64,000 bases of DNA, from NCBI RefSeq assembly GCF_014641075.1, contig NZ_BMHP01000002.1, positions 1 through 64,000 of the forward strand, written 5' to 3'. This DNA comes from Paenibacillus nasutitermitis (GTDB taxonomy: Bacteria > Bacillota > Bacilli > Paenibacillales > Paenibacillaceae). The translations under genes and the position numbers were made by a program. Below are positions 43,847-52,367 of the stretch, piece by piece (the first letter of the stretch is position 1; each line of letters opens with the position of its first letter). Under the pieces are notes generated by a model that saw only the letters and a list, made by a program, of their open reading frames with translations, ran no database searches and was not told the DNA's origin.

Positions 43847-44125
43847 TCATGCCCATTCAACACTATTCACTAATTGGTGCTTCATGAGCTGCAAGATAAA
43901 ATCAACATAATAATCCGGTCGGACGATGACCCGATAATGATGGTTCTCATACACATAAAACAGGACATCTGTAAAAATGTCGTTACCCTCAAAAAGTTCC
44001 TTCACAGCTTTTATCGCCTTGATGTTTTTTTCCTCTAATAGATGAATGTTAAACTCAATGTCCGCATTGTTCGGCGTTTCCTCGATTTTGATTAGATTGT
44101 TATTGTAGGAATACGATAATTTCAT
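43847..44125 (-). CDS. Hypothetical small protein before the antiporter gene
   Basis: This encodes 92 residues, soluble, acidic to neutral, alpha/beta in look (LIKIEETPNNADIEFNIHLLEE, VLFYVYENHHYRVIVRPDYYVDFILQLMKHQ). It is not recognised. It lies 20 bases downstream of the ArsB/NhaD-type transporter gene, so it is cotranscribed and might modulate it. An AGGAGGACG site precedes the ATG. Confidence 0.65.
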   Translation of the reverse strand: MKLSYSYNNNLIKIEETPNNADIEFNIHLLEEKNIKAIKAVKELFEGNDIFTDVLFYVYENHHYRVIVRPDYYVDFILQLMKHQLVNSVEWA

Positions 44126-44145
44126 CTTGTATCGTCCTCCTCCAT

Positions 44146-45426
44146 TTACCTTAAATATCTTACATATATATACCCACTAGAAATAACGATTGATAACAGC
44201 ATCAGAGGGAAGCCATATTTCATAAACTGGAGAAATTTAATTGGATACCCTTCTTTACCGGACATGCCGGCTGCAATCAGATTCGCGCTTGCGCCAATCA
44301 ACGATCCGTTCCCTCCCAGGCAAGCCCCAAGCGCCAGACTCCACCAGATCGGCTCCAGGTTGCTGACTCCCATTGTGCCCATATCCTGAATCAACGGAAT
44401 CATGGTTGCGACAAAAGGAATATTGTCCAAAAAAGCGGAGGCGATTGCGCTTAACCACAACACCAGCATCGAGGTCGCGACCACATTTCCATCGGTCAAA
44501 TCGATCGCGTAGGCGGCAAGCTTGGAGATGACGCCTGTTTCTACAAGACCTGACACCAGGACGAACAATCCGACAAAGAAAAAGATGGTCGTCCACTCCA
44601 CTTTGGTGAAAGCCGCCTCCATCATACGCTCCCCGGTTAGAAGAAGAAGCAGAAACGCGCCGGCCAAGGCGACGGTAGCCGACTCCAAATGCAAGGATTG
44701 GTGAAGGAAAAAACCAACTATGGTGACTCCGAGTATGACTAGGCACTTACGCAGCATGTTGTGATCGGAGATCAGCTCTTTCTCATCCAAGTCCATGATG
44801 CTTTGCGTTAACTCTGGTGTCGTTTGAATCTGCTTCCGGAACAATAATACAAAGACCGGGATATAAACCAGCATAATAATGGCCACGATCGGCGTCAGGT
44901 TATTAATAAAAGCCATAAAAGTCAATTCCTTTACGGCACTGCCGATCATAATATTGGGTGGATCGCCAATCAACGTTGCCGTCCCCCCTACATTCGAAGC
45001 AATAATTTGAGTAATCAGAAATGGCACCGGCGGTACGCGCAGCTGCCGGGTTATACTGAAGGTCACCGGAACCATGAGTAGTATAGTGGTGACATTATCC
45101 AAGAATGCCGATCCGACAGCCGTAATCAAGGCCAAGGCAATCATAATCAGAACCGGCTTTCCCTTGGATCTTTTGGCCGCCCAAATCGCTATAAATTTGA
45201 ATAATCCTGTGTCAGCCGTAATGCTTACAATAATCATCATGCCAATCAGCAGTCCCAATGTGTTGAAATCAATATGGTGTAGTGCAGTTTCCTGATTTAC
45301 GATGCCCAAGGCAACCATCAGGAGGCCGCCGATCATGGCCACTATTGTACGGTGAATCTTTTCAGAAATAATAAGTGCGTAAATAACAAGAAATATCCCT
45401 ATTGCCCAAAAGGCCTGCTGCTCCAT
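44146..45426 (-). CDS. ArsB/NhaD-type ion transporter
   Basis: This encodes 426 residues with 11-12 membrane helices. Two inverted repeats each carry a conserved re-entrant loop: AVGSAFLDNVTTILLMVPV and AIASAFLDNIPFVATMIPL, plus NVGGTATLIGDPPNIMIGS and GGNGSLIGASANLIAAG. These are hallmarks of the ion transporter superfamily (ArsB, NhaD, P protein). It may move Na+/H+ or an anion. No ars genes are adjacent, so an arsenite role is not suggested. A cation antiporter gene lies upstream in the same orientation. Confidence 0.9.
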   Translation of the reverse strand: MEQQAFWAIGIFLVIYALIISEKIHRTIVAMIGGLLMVALGIVNQETALHHIDFNTLGLLIGMMIIVSITADTGLFKFIAIWAAKRSKGKPVLIMIALALITAVGSAFLDNVTTILLMVPVTFSITRQLRVPPVPFLITQIIASNVGGTATLIGDPPNIMIGSAVKELTFMAFINNLTPIVAIIMLVYIPVFVLLFRKQIQTTPELTQSIMDLDEKELISDHNMLRKCLVILGVTIVGFFLHQSLHLESATVALAGAFLLLLLTGERMMEAAFTKVEWTTIFFFVGLFVLVSGLVETGVISKLAAYAIDLTDGNVVATSMLVLWLSAIASAFLDNIPFVATMIPLIQDMGTMGVSNLEPIWWSLALGACLGGNGSLIGASANLIAAGMSGKEGYPIKFLQFMKYGFPLMLLSIVISSGYIYVRYLR

Positions 45427-45529
45427 AATAGTAGTGCCTCCTGAATATATGCTTTATCCGCCGTCAACACCTGATTATTACCCAAATATCGAAATCCGAC
45501 CTCCATTTTTGCTCATCCATATTATAATC

Positions 45530-46687
45530 TCATTCAGTTGCTTCTGCAGCAATTGCTTTTTTCGGAAAAACGATCTTAAGAAGCGGTGGTGTAATCAGCG
45601 TAGTGAGAATAACGACCAGTACCACGGAAGTGAAATAGTTCTGCGGCAGCAGACCTGATTCGAGACCGGATGCGGCTATGATTAAAGCAACTTCTCCCCG
45701 GGAAATCATACCTGAACCAATGGCAAGCGAGGAACGGTTACCGAATCCTGTGATACGGGCTCCAATTCCCCCGCCCACCAGCTTTGTTAGAACGGCAATT
45801 ACTGTGACCAGAACGATAAACAGAATTTGATTTCCCAGCCCTTGGAATGAAATATTCAAGCCTATACTGACAAAAAACACAGGTACAAACAGCGTATACG
45901 CAATCGGCTCGACTTTTGTTTCTACATCATGCCTGAATTTGGTCTGGGAAACGGCGATTCCCGCAGCAAAAGCGCCAATGATTCCGGCTACGCCCATCAA
46001 CTCGGCAAAATAAGAAAAACTAAAGCAAATAATAAGAGCGCCGCTCATAACAGCTTCGCTGACCCGAAAGGGAGCAAGTATGCGCATAACCCATGGAACG
46101 GCAAACCATCCGGCAACGAGTATAACAATGAAAAATAAAATCTTTTTGGAGAGCAGAATGCCAAGAGAGATATCTTCCGTGCCCAGCAAGCTCATCATCA
46201 CCGCAAGCATGACGACAACGATCACATCGTCGACAACAGCAGCTCCCAGAATAGTCGTCCCTTCCCGGGAGTTAAGCTGATTCATTTCCTTCAACGTTTG
46301 GACGGATATGCTGACGGATGTTGCACAGAGCAGCAAGCCCAAAAATAATGACTGTGTATTGGATAGTCCAAGTGTCATGGCAACGCCATATCCGCCGATA
46401 AACGGGAGAATAATACCGCCGACAGCTACGGCAAAAGATGCTTTCCAATTTTTTCGCAATTGATCCAAATCGGTTTCCAGGCCCGCAATAAACATCAGCA
46501 GCAGCACGCCGATCTCGGAAAAATAGGAAATAAACGCATCTGCGTGTACCCATCCCAAAACTGCAGGGCCAAGTACAATACCGGCTAGAAGCTTGCCCAA
46601 TACCGCCGGCTGACCCAATCGGACTGATAAGTCGCCTGCTACTTTAGTCGATAACAGGATCAGAACCAAATAAAAAATAAACTCCAT
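45530..46687 (-). CDS. CPA2-type cation:proton antiporter (NapA/GerN-like)
   Basis: This encodes 385 residues with about 12 membrane helices. It has LGQPAVLGKLLAGIVLGPAVLGW, LLMFIAGLETDLDQL, the ion-binding pair VVDDVIVVVML and SRGEVALIIA. No C-terminal RCK domain is present, so it resembles NapA/GerN Na+(K+)/H+ antiporters and not KefB. It exports sodium or potassium in exchange for protons. It lies about 100 bases upstream of the ArsB/NhaD-type gene. Confidence 0.9.
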   Translation of the reverse strand: MEFIFYLVLILLSTKVAGDLSVRLGQPAVLGKLLAGIVLGPAVLGWVHADAFISYFSEIGVLLLMFIAGLETDLDQLRKNWKASFAVAVGGIILPFIGGYGVAMTLGLSNTQSLFLGLLLCATSVSISVQTLKEMNQLNSREGTTILGAAVVDDVIVVVMLAVMMSLLGTEDISLGILLSKKILFFIVILVAGWFAVPWVMRILAPFRVSEAVMSGALIICFSFSYFAELMGVAGIIGAFAAGIAVSQTKFRHDVETKVEPIAYTLFVPVFFVSIGLNISFQGLGNQILFIVLVTVIAVLTKLVGGGIGARITGFGNRSSLAIGSGMISRGEVALIIAASGLESGLLPQNYFTSVVLVVILTTLITPPLLKIVFPKKAIAAEATE

Positions 46688-46844
46688 TTACACCATTCCC
46701 TTCTAATTACCATCGAAATCCCTGATTGCATCTTGCTTTTCCTGTCAAGGAACGGTACCCTGATCCTATCTTTCCCTCATCGGCCAACTTGATTGCATGG
46801 TAAAGCGGCAATGAGTGGAATGGAACAAAATGACCACAAAAAAA

Positions 46845-46907
46845 GAGCCCGAAAATTCACGGGCTCTCTTCAAAAAAACACAGAAAGAGCCTGTAAATGA
46901 CAGGCTC
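46845..46907 (-). terminator. Two terminator hairpins
   Basis: GAGCCCG...CGGGCTC (46845-46866), with a T-run on the minus strand, and GAGCCTG...CAGGCTC (46887-46907) lie in tandem, in a ~310-base gap without genes. Confidence 0.8.
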
Positions 46908-46997
46908 CTCCAGGTGGTCCGTATTTAATTGACTGTTCTTATTATACATGATTTCCCGCAGACAATACAAGAACCTTCTGCAATTTCCTTCAAACTC

Positions 46998-47246
46998 CTA
47001 AAAACCGCTCTTGTATTTCTCCGGGCTTGATGAAGTTTTTTTCGTTTGATCTTTGTTTTTCTCATCCTGATGTTGAATTTTCAAATCTTCAAGTGGAATG
47101 GAATCCACATTCTGCTCACTTTCAAACCGATCCAACATACTTTCCTTATCCGTGGACAGCTGCTCCGGATGGTCGGGATTAAGCTGCTTGGGTTTAGGTT
47201 GTGTCTGATCCTCAATCCTCTTCTTGTTCGCTTCGGTACTCTCCAT
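46998..47246 (-). CDS. Small hydrophilic hypothetical protein
   Basis: This encodes 82 residues, strongly charged and Gln/Lys/Asp-rich with no hydrophobic segment (ESTEANKKRIEDQTQPKPK, IQHQDEKNKDQTKKTSSSPEK). It looks disordered, like small spore or stress proteins, but I recognise no family. The ATG is preceded by GTGAGGTGAG. Tandem terminators lie downstream. Confidence 0.6.
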   Translation of the reverse strand: MESTEANKKRIEDQTQPKPKQLNPDHPEQLSTDKESMLDRFESEQNVDSIPLEDLKIQHQDEKNKDQTKKTSSSPEKYKSGF

Positions 47247-47421
47247 GGTTTCTCACCTCACTAAAGGGTATACATGTCCTTACCTTTTTTGAGGTACTGC
47301 CAAACAATAGCAGCACGAAGCATCCACAAAAAGAAACAGTAAACTCAAACGTAAACGAGATGAATGTTGTAGAATATGGCGAAATATTTATTAATGCTAT
47401 ACATTATTAATGAGATTAAGG

Positions 47422-47443
47422 TTACATAATAATACTTATGTAA
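47422..47443. promoter_or_regulatory. Palindrome TTACATA-N8-TATGTAA, copy 3
   Basis: This has the same arms and spacing as at 19266 and 36435. It lies upstream of the small 46998 gene and just behind the 47454 gene. Confidence 0.5.
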
Positions 47444-47453
47444 TCTTAAGGGG

Positions 47454-48350
47454 TTATGAGGTCAGCCGTCTCTGTACCATATCTGCAAGTTCCTCGGTAT
47501 TATCCCAAACAAAAGGTTGAAAATGCTGAAACAGATCTGCCGGCAGTTTTGCGGCATCCTGGCTCTGAACGGTCCAAATTACAGGAATCTGTAGTCCGAG
47601 CGCCAAACCTGCCGCAAAGAAAACTTCCGGCGACTGACCTGTCAGATCGGCAACAACCAGTTTGCTGTCCGTAATAGTTTGCACATTATAATCAGAAGGC
47701 CCGTCCCCTTGCGCATCGTCGCTGAGCAGCGGGGAATACCCGCATTCTTCAATGCGCGGAAGGACCTCGTCCATCCATACTTCGCGGTTAACATTCTTCT
47801 CATCGAGACAGATTAAGCAAGGTTTTAGCCTTTTCGCCCCCGACAGAGCAGCCGCTTTGTCCCAGCCCTCCTGTGTCAGCTTAAACATCGTACCAATCCG
47901 CTCGATCATAAGCTCTTCTTTAAGCCGTTCGATAATATAGACAAGCTCCTGCAGATTAAGCGAATAGGTTAAATTATAGCTGTCTGATAGCTTGTGAATC
48001 ACAACCGGATGACCGGGAGCGTCGGAATGTCTGTACAGATGCTGGAGCAAGCGCTCCCCTTTCTGTTCGATCGTCACAGGTATAGAAGGCAAATGCTCAA
48101 TGCGTTCCAAATCGTCAAAGGACAGCATAACCGTTTCATCACAATCCGAACGTTCCCGTATGTAAGCGGAAATAATCGGAAACATTTGACGCTTAACCGA
48201 ATAGGACAAAGCATGAAATTTATCATAGCTTTCTTTTTGCAAACTATAAGAATCACCTGGCGCACATGAGCAGCCTACAAAGCGTTCATTCTCACCATTA
48301 ATTTGTATAGGCACCATACCATCGCAAAATAAACATCGTTTCATATCCAT
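47454..48350 (-). CDS. Zinc-ribbon protein with C-terminal deoxyribosyltransferase/TIR-like domain
   Basis: This encodes 298 residues. The N-terminus has CLFCDG and GCSCAPGD cysteines, a possible zinc ribbon, then a helical part with a winged-helix look (YNLTYSLNLQELVYIIERLKEELMI...FKLTQEGWDKAA). Residues 165-298 form an alpha/beta domain (KPCLICLDEKNV, VVADLTGQSPEVFFAAGLALGLQIPVIW) resembling nucleoside 2-deoxyribosyltransferase- or TIR-like folds that sense or cut nucleotides. A similar architecture occurs in some stress or defence proteins. The start at 48350 follows GGAAGGGG. Confidence 0.65.
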   Translation of the reverse strand: MDMKRCLFCDGMVPIQINGENERFVGCSCAPGDSYSLQKESYDKFHALSYSVKRQMFPIISAYIRERSDCDETVMLSFDDLERIEHLPSIPVTIEQKGERLLQHLYRHSDAPGHPVVIHKLSDSYNLTYSLNLQELVYIIERLKEELMIERIGTMFKLTQEGWDKAAALSGAKRLKPCLICLDEKNVNREVWMDEVLPRIEECGYSPLLSDDAQGDGPSDYNVQTITDSKLVVADLTGQSPEVFFAAGLALGLQIPVIWTVQSQDAAKLPADLFQHFQPFVWDNTEELADMVQRRLTS

Positions 48351-48478
48351 TTTCAAATACACCCCTTCCACTATCCATTCGCACAGTGTAACGGATAAAT
48401 GGGGGTTTGGGCGATTAAGTTTCTCTCATTAAATGAGAATGTCTTTCATTTATCCTGTAAATTCCAATATTCAGCGGA

Positions 48479-49585
48479 TTACCTGCGCTCTTCTCTTGCC
48501 GAAAACGAGGATTCCCAGATGAATTGCGCACCGGATTTTGAATCGCTATAGGCATTTACAAACACATATCCGGCCGGGATTTCTTCCCCCAATATCCGGA
48601 CCGGAGTTTCACCCACCTGATAAACGCATGGATATGGACAGCTGTACCAGTAAGCCTTTTCGGTGATTTTCCCATCCGCAAGCAGCTTCTCAACGGTCGC
48701 TTCATACTCACGGTCTGTTTTGGAAATGACGGCATTGGCCCAAAAGCTCTGAAGCTCATGCTCCGTCTCTCCCCACTCGCCTAAGTGCTTGAATTCCTGA
48801 ATGGCAAGCGAAGAAGTAACTTTCCAGCAATCCTCATTATCCAGCCTGGTCCTACCAACAAATTCATTATGTATGGAATCTTCTGCTTCTTCGTCCCCAG
48901 CGAATAGCTCCGGATCTGTCAATCCCTGGGTGACCTTGATATAGTCCGATAAAGCTTTCCAATATTGGGAACGGACAAGCTCATAGCTTGCTTCTTCTTC
49001 CTCTCCCGAGATGCTGCCGGTCAGCGTGAGAAGGATGGCTTCGGCCGAGTTCTTCCATCGCAAAGCTTGCTCATACAACAGAACAACCGGATTTGTTAGG
49101 CCGCTCTTCAGACGCAGAAATTCCATATCCAGAGAAACCTGCTCCTCCATCGCATTCGCAGCGCGTCTTAAGCCCTCCAGCTGTTCCTGCCAATAAGCGG
49201 GCGGCCCTTCCGCCTGAAGTCCCAGTCGAACGGGAAGGAGCAGTGAGGATGATGGATAGCCTTCTGCTTCCCGGTTGGCGGATTGGAGCAATTCGGGAAT
49301 CCGGCTATACAATATTTGAGCTTGATAAAGGTTCAAGGAATCGGCTGTATCTTCCTTGGGAGTCTTGTTGACGGACCTTGCAGTGTCATCGCCCATGAGG
49401 GCATCGGCGATCATTTTCAAGCTCCGCGAAGCCTCGAGCAGAACCCGTGCACGTATTGAAGCGCAATTCTCCAATTGAGCTGCCAGCTCATAAACTTGTT
49501 CTCCTACGGATCCAAAACTGTCTACGGAGACGAGCTTGGCCTCCTCATCGGATGATTTGATATGAAACCGATTTATTCGTGCCAA
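48479..49585 (-). CDS. Hypothetical protein, helical, next to the HD dNTPase gene
   Basis: This encodes 368 residues with no signal or membrane segment. Residues 20-220 are helical (VYELAAQLENCASIRARVLLEASRSLKMIADAL); the C-terminal part has YWYSCPYPCVYQVGETPVRI and QFIWESSFSA. I recognise no family. It ends the group after the dNTPase gene (47-base gap) and shares its direction, so both may be cotranscribed. Confidence 0.65.
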   Translation of the reverse strand: MARINRFHIKSSDEEAKLVSVDSFGSVGEQVYELAAQLENCASIRARVLLEASRSLKMIADALMGDDTARSVNKTPKEDTADSLNLYQAQILYSRIPELLQSANREAEGYPSSSLLLPVRLGLQAEGPPAYWQEQLEGLRRAANAMEEQVSLDMEFLRLKSGLTNPVVLLYEQALRWKNSAEAILLTLTGSISGEEEEASYELVRSQYWKALSDYIKVTQGLTDPELFAGDEEAEDSIHNEFVGRTRLDNEDCWKVTSSLAIQEFKHLGEWGETEHELQSFWANAVISKTDREYEATVEKLLADGKITEKAYWYSCPYPCVYQVGETPVRILGEEIPAGYVFVNAYSDSKSGAQFIWESSFSAREERR

Positions 49586-49632
49586 ACCGTATCAACTCCT
49601 CTCTTTAATTGAGGGGAAAACAAAAACGATGA

Positions 49633-50964
49633 TCAATCCATCTCATAAATCGATCCTGACCGGCTGGTGAAAAATTCCGCATACACCTTCTCGGCATAAG
49701 CATCGGTCATGCCAGAGATATAGTCAGCGACCATACGCTCCCACGACCATTTATCCTTTAGCATCCGGTAACTCTCAATCCAATCCGGAGGCAGGATCAG
49801 CCTGCTCGTCTCCTCCACTTTAAAGCAATCCCATAACCCGTTAATAATAATCTCGCTCCGCTTATGGAGACGCTGGACGCGAAAATCCTTGATCAAGGTG
49901 ACCCACGCCAGTTTCTTGAGAATTTCCATTGTACGGAGCAGCTCCAGATCCTTCTGGCCGTCGCGTACAAACGTAACCCGTTTCCAGCCTGAGTCCGGGT
50001 CATCGATAATGCCCACCTGGTTGGCAAAACGCCTTACCCAGCGCGCTTTCATTTCCCTTCTTGTGCGGGAAGGCTCGCGGTTGCATTCGATGTAAATCGT
50101 CTCCCATTGCTGGACATATTGACTGAGCACATGCTTCACCATTTTTTTCATATCGACCTGTTCCCAGCTCATAACCCCGTTGCCTGGATCGTCAACGATT
50201 TCCGCGATAACATGATCTACCAACCAGTCATCCTCGAATAAATGGCGGTTCATCTGGATTTTGCCTGCACGGATGCCATCTTCGATATCATGTGTCGAAT
50301 AAGCGATATCATCGCACAGATCCATTAACTGGGCCTCCAGGGTCGCTGCACCTTCGGGCATTCCCCAAAGCTGCCGGAGATAGTGAATGCCTTCCCACTC
50401 CATACTGTAAACGCCTTTGATCCTGCCTGGCTGATCAAGGCTAAACGGATATTTGTTGATCGCCAGCAGTACAGCGGCTGTAAGGTCCAGACCGCTTTCG
50501 CTGCCTGCCCGTTTCTCAAGAAACATCAGAATCCGGAAGTTTTGCGCATTGCCTTCATAACTAAGTCCACATTCCTCGTTAAGCAGCACATTCAGTACTT
50601 CCTCCCCCTTATGACCAAACGGAGGATGTCCGAGATCATGGGCAAGCGAAGCACATTCCACGACCTCAGGGTCCAACATTAGGCCGGGGTGTTCTTTTCT
50701 GGCCAGAAAAGCATAGCTTTTCCCCAGCCTTCTGGCCACCTCGCGTGCAATTTGGGATACCTCAAGCGAATGTGTCAGACGCGTACGATAATAGTCGCCC
50801 GAGCCTGCACCGAATACCTGGGATTTACCCTGCAGCCTGCGGAAAGCCGGAGACTGAATAAGCCTTGCGTAATCTTTCTCATATTCATCCCGATCCTCAT
50901 TGGAGTGGACATGTTCGGAGTCGTTCAGCCTGATTTTACGGACATTTACGTTGATATTCGTCAC
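49633..50964 (-). CDS. HD-domain dNTP triphosphohydrolase (dGTPase family)
   Basis: This encodes 443 residues. The HD motif is CASLAHDLGHPPFGHKGEE (about residues 103-121), preceded by RLTHSLEVSQIAREVARRLG; the further Asp of the site is in LMDLCDDIAYSTHDIEDG. It hydrolyses dNTPs to deoxynucleoside and triphosphate, helping pool balance and, in relatives, phage defence. Length fits the family. The C-terminus has a regulatory-type extension (RSEIIINGLWDCF). Confidence 0.92.
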   Translation of the reverse strand: MTNINVNVRKIRLNDSEHVHSNEDRDEYEKDYARLIQSPAFRRLQGKSQVFGAGSGDYYRTRLTHSLEVSQIAREVARRLGKSYAFLARKEHPGLMLDPEVVECASLAHDLGHPPFGHKGEEVLNVLLNEECGLSYEGNAQNFRILMFLEKRAGSESGLDLTAAVLLAINKYPFSLDQPGRIKGVYSMEWEGIHYLRQLWGMPEGAATLEAQLMDLCDDIAYSTHDIEDGIRAGKIQMNRHLFEDDWLVDHVIAEIVDDPGNGVMSWEQVDMKKMVKHVLSQYVQQWETIYIECNREPSRTRREMKARWVRRFANQVGIIDDPDSGWKRVTFVRDGQKDLELLRTMEILKKLAWVTLIKDFRVQRLHKRSEIIINGLWDCFKVEETSRLILPPDWIESYRMLKDKWSWERMVADYISGMTDAYAEKVYAEFFTSRSGSIYEMD

Positions 50965-51036
50965 CCCCCGCTAAACTTGATCTCCCTATTTTATGACACT
51001 AAACCTTACAACGTTATTTGTCCATCCGATATCAAA

Positions 51037-51070
51037 CAAGCTGACATCCGAGTATCCGGACATCAGCTTG
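51037..51070 (-). terminator. Terminator behind odhB
   Basis: CAAGCTGA...TCAGCTTG with inner CATCCG/CGGACA arms form a stem between odhB and the dNTPase gene; the T-run is weak. Confidence 0.55.
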
Positions 51071-51089
51071 CTTGGCCTATTAGAGGTTA

Positions 51090-52367
51090 TTAACCTTCCA
51101 GCAGAAGGGATTCCGGATCCTCAAGCAGCTGCTTGAGCGTGACCAGGAAACGTACCGCTTCGGCGCCGTCTACAATACGATGGTCGTAAGAAAGCGCGAC
51201 ATACATCATCGGCCGGTTGACGGTAGTCTCTTCGTCGATGGCAACAGGACGAAGTTGAATTTTATGCATGCCCAGAATACCAACCTGAGGCGCATTAAGA
51301 ATAGGTGTCGATAGCAGGGAACCGAACACGCCACCGTTTGTTATGGTGAAGGTTCCGCCTTGGAGATCATTCAGCGCAAGGCTGTTGGAACGGGCTTTCT
51401 CAGCCAGACTGCCGATCTGCTTCTCGATCTGCGCAAAGCTTAACGTATCCGCTTGACGGACGACAGGAACGACGAGTCCTTCTTTCGCAGAAACGGCAAT
51501 TCCGATATCATAATAGTTCTTGACGACAATTTCATCGCCCTGAATCTCTGCATTGAGCAGCGGGTAAGCCTTGAGCGCACCGACAACCGCTTTGGTAAAG
51601 AAGGACATGAAACCCAGTCCCACATCATGTTTCTTATGGAAGTCCTCTTTCCGTCTTTTGCGGATATCCAGAATAGCGGTCATATCAACCTCATTAAAGG
51701 TAGTCAGCATGGCTGCTGTGCGCTGCGCTTCTACCAGACGGTTGGCGATCGTCACCCGGCGGCGGGACATTTTGCGACGCTCTACCGGTTTGCCAGGCTC
51801 GCTTGCTGCCGGAGCGGAAGGCGCTGCCGCTGCCGGGGCGCTAGCGACAGGCTTCTGTCCGCCGTCAGCGTAAGCTTTAATATCCTCTTCGCGGATACGG
51901 CCAAGCGGGTCGCTTGGCGTAATGCGGCTCAGATCAATGCCGCGTTCGCGCGCAAGCTTCCTGACAGCCGGCGATGCATTGTATGAAGAGCTGTCACCAG
52001 CCGTTTCTTTATTAGACTCAGGTGCTGTAGTTGCTTCTGCAGCAGCTTTGGCCGGCTCTTCCTTCTGCTGGGACGGTGCATTTTCCTGCCCGCTTCCGCC
52101 AGCGGAAGCTGCCGGTTTGGCAGCGCCGCCTGATCCGGCTCCGATCACGCCGATGGATTCGCCCACACTTACGGTTTCGCCCTCCTGACGGAGGATCTTT
52201 TCTACGACGCCGCTTTGCTCGGCGCTGATTTCCATATTTACCTTGTCTGTTTCAAGCTCCGCCAGTACGTCGCCCTGACCGACTTGATCCCCTTCTTTAA
52301 CATGCCATTTGGATATTGTGCCTTCTACGATTGATTCACCCATTTCGGGTATTTTAATATCACTCAT
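51090..52367 (-). CDS. odhB: 2-oxoglutarate dehydrogenase E2 (dihydrolipoyl succinyltransferase)
   Basis: This encodes 425 residues. The lipoyl domain has its modified Lys in [12 protein letters not shown] (about residue 43); an Ala/Pro/Glu-rich linker, the E3/E1-binding domain ([19 protein letters not shown]) and the catalytic core with [16 protein letters not shown] follow. It transfers succinyl to CoA in the TCA cycle. The start at 52367 follows AAGGAGG and overlaps the odhA stop by 8 bases, so translation is coupled. Confidence 0.96.
   Translation of the reverse strand: MSDIKIPEMGESIVEGTISKWHVKEGDQVGQGDVLAELETDKVNMEISAEQSGVVEKILRQEGETVSVGESIGVIGAGSGGAAKPAASAGGSGQENAPSQQKEEPAKAAAEATTAPESNKETAGDSSSYNASPAVRKLARERGIDLSRITPSDPLGRIREEDIKAYADGGQKPVASAPAAAAPSAPAASEPGKPVERRKMSRRRVTIANRLVEAQRTAAMLTTFNEVDMTAILDIRKRRKEDFHKKHDVGLGFMSFFTKAVVGALKAYPLLNAEIQGDEIVVKNYYDIGIAVSAKEGLVVPVVRQADTLSFAQIEKQIGSLAEKARSNSLALNDLQGGTFTITNGGVFGSLLSTPILNAPQVGILGMHKIQLRPVAIDEETTVNRPMMYVALSYDHRIVDGAEAVRFLVTLKQLLEDPESLLLEG

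Noticed and set aside
44146..45426. Arsenite exporter ArsB
   Set aside because: Family fold fits, but no ars genes or metal-sensing ArsR are adjacent; a general ion transporter is the safer call.
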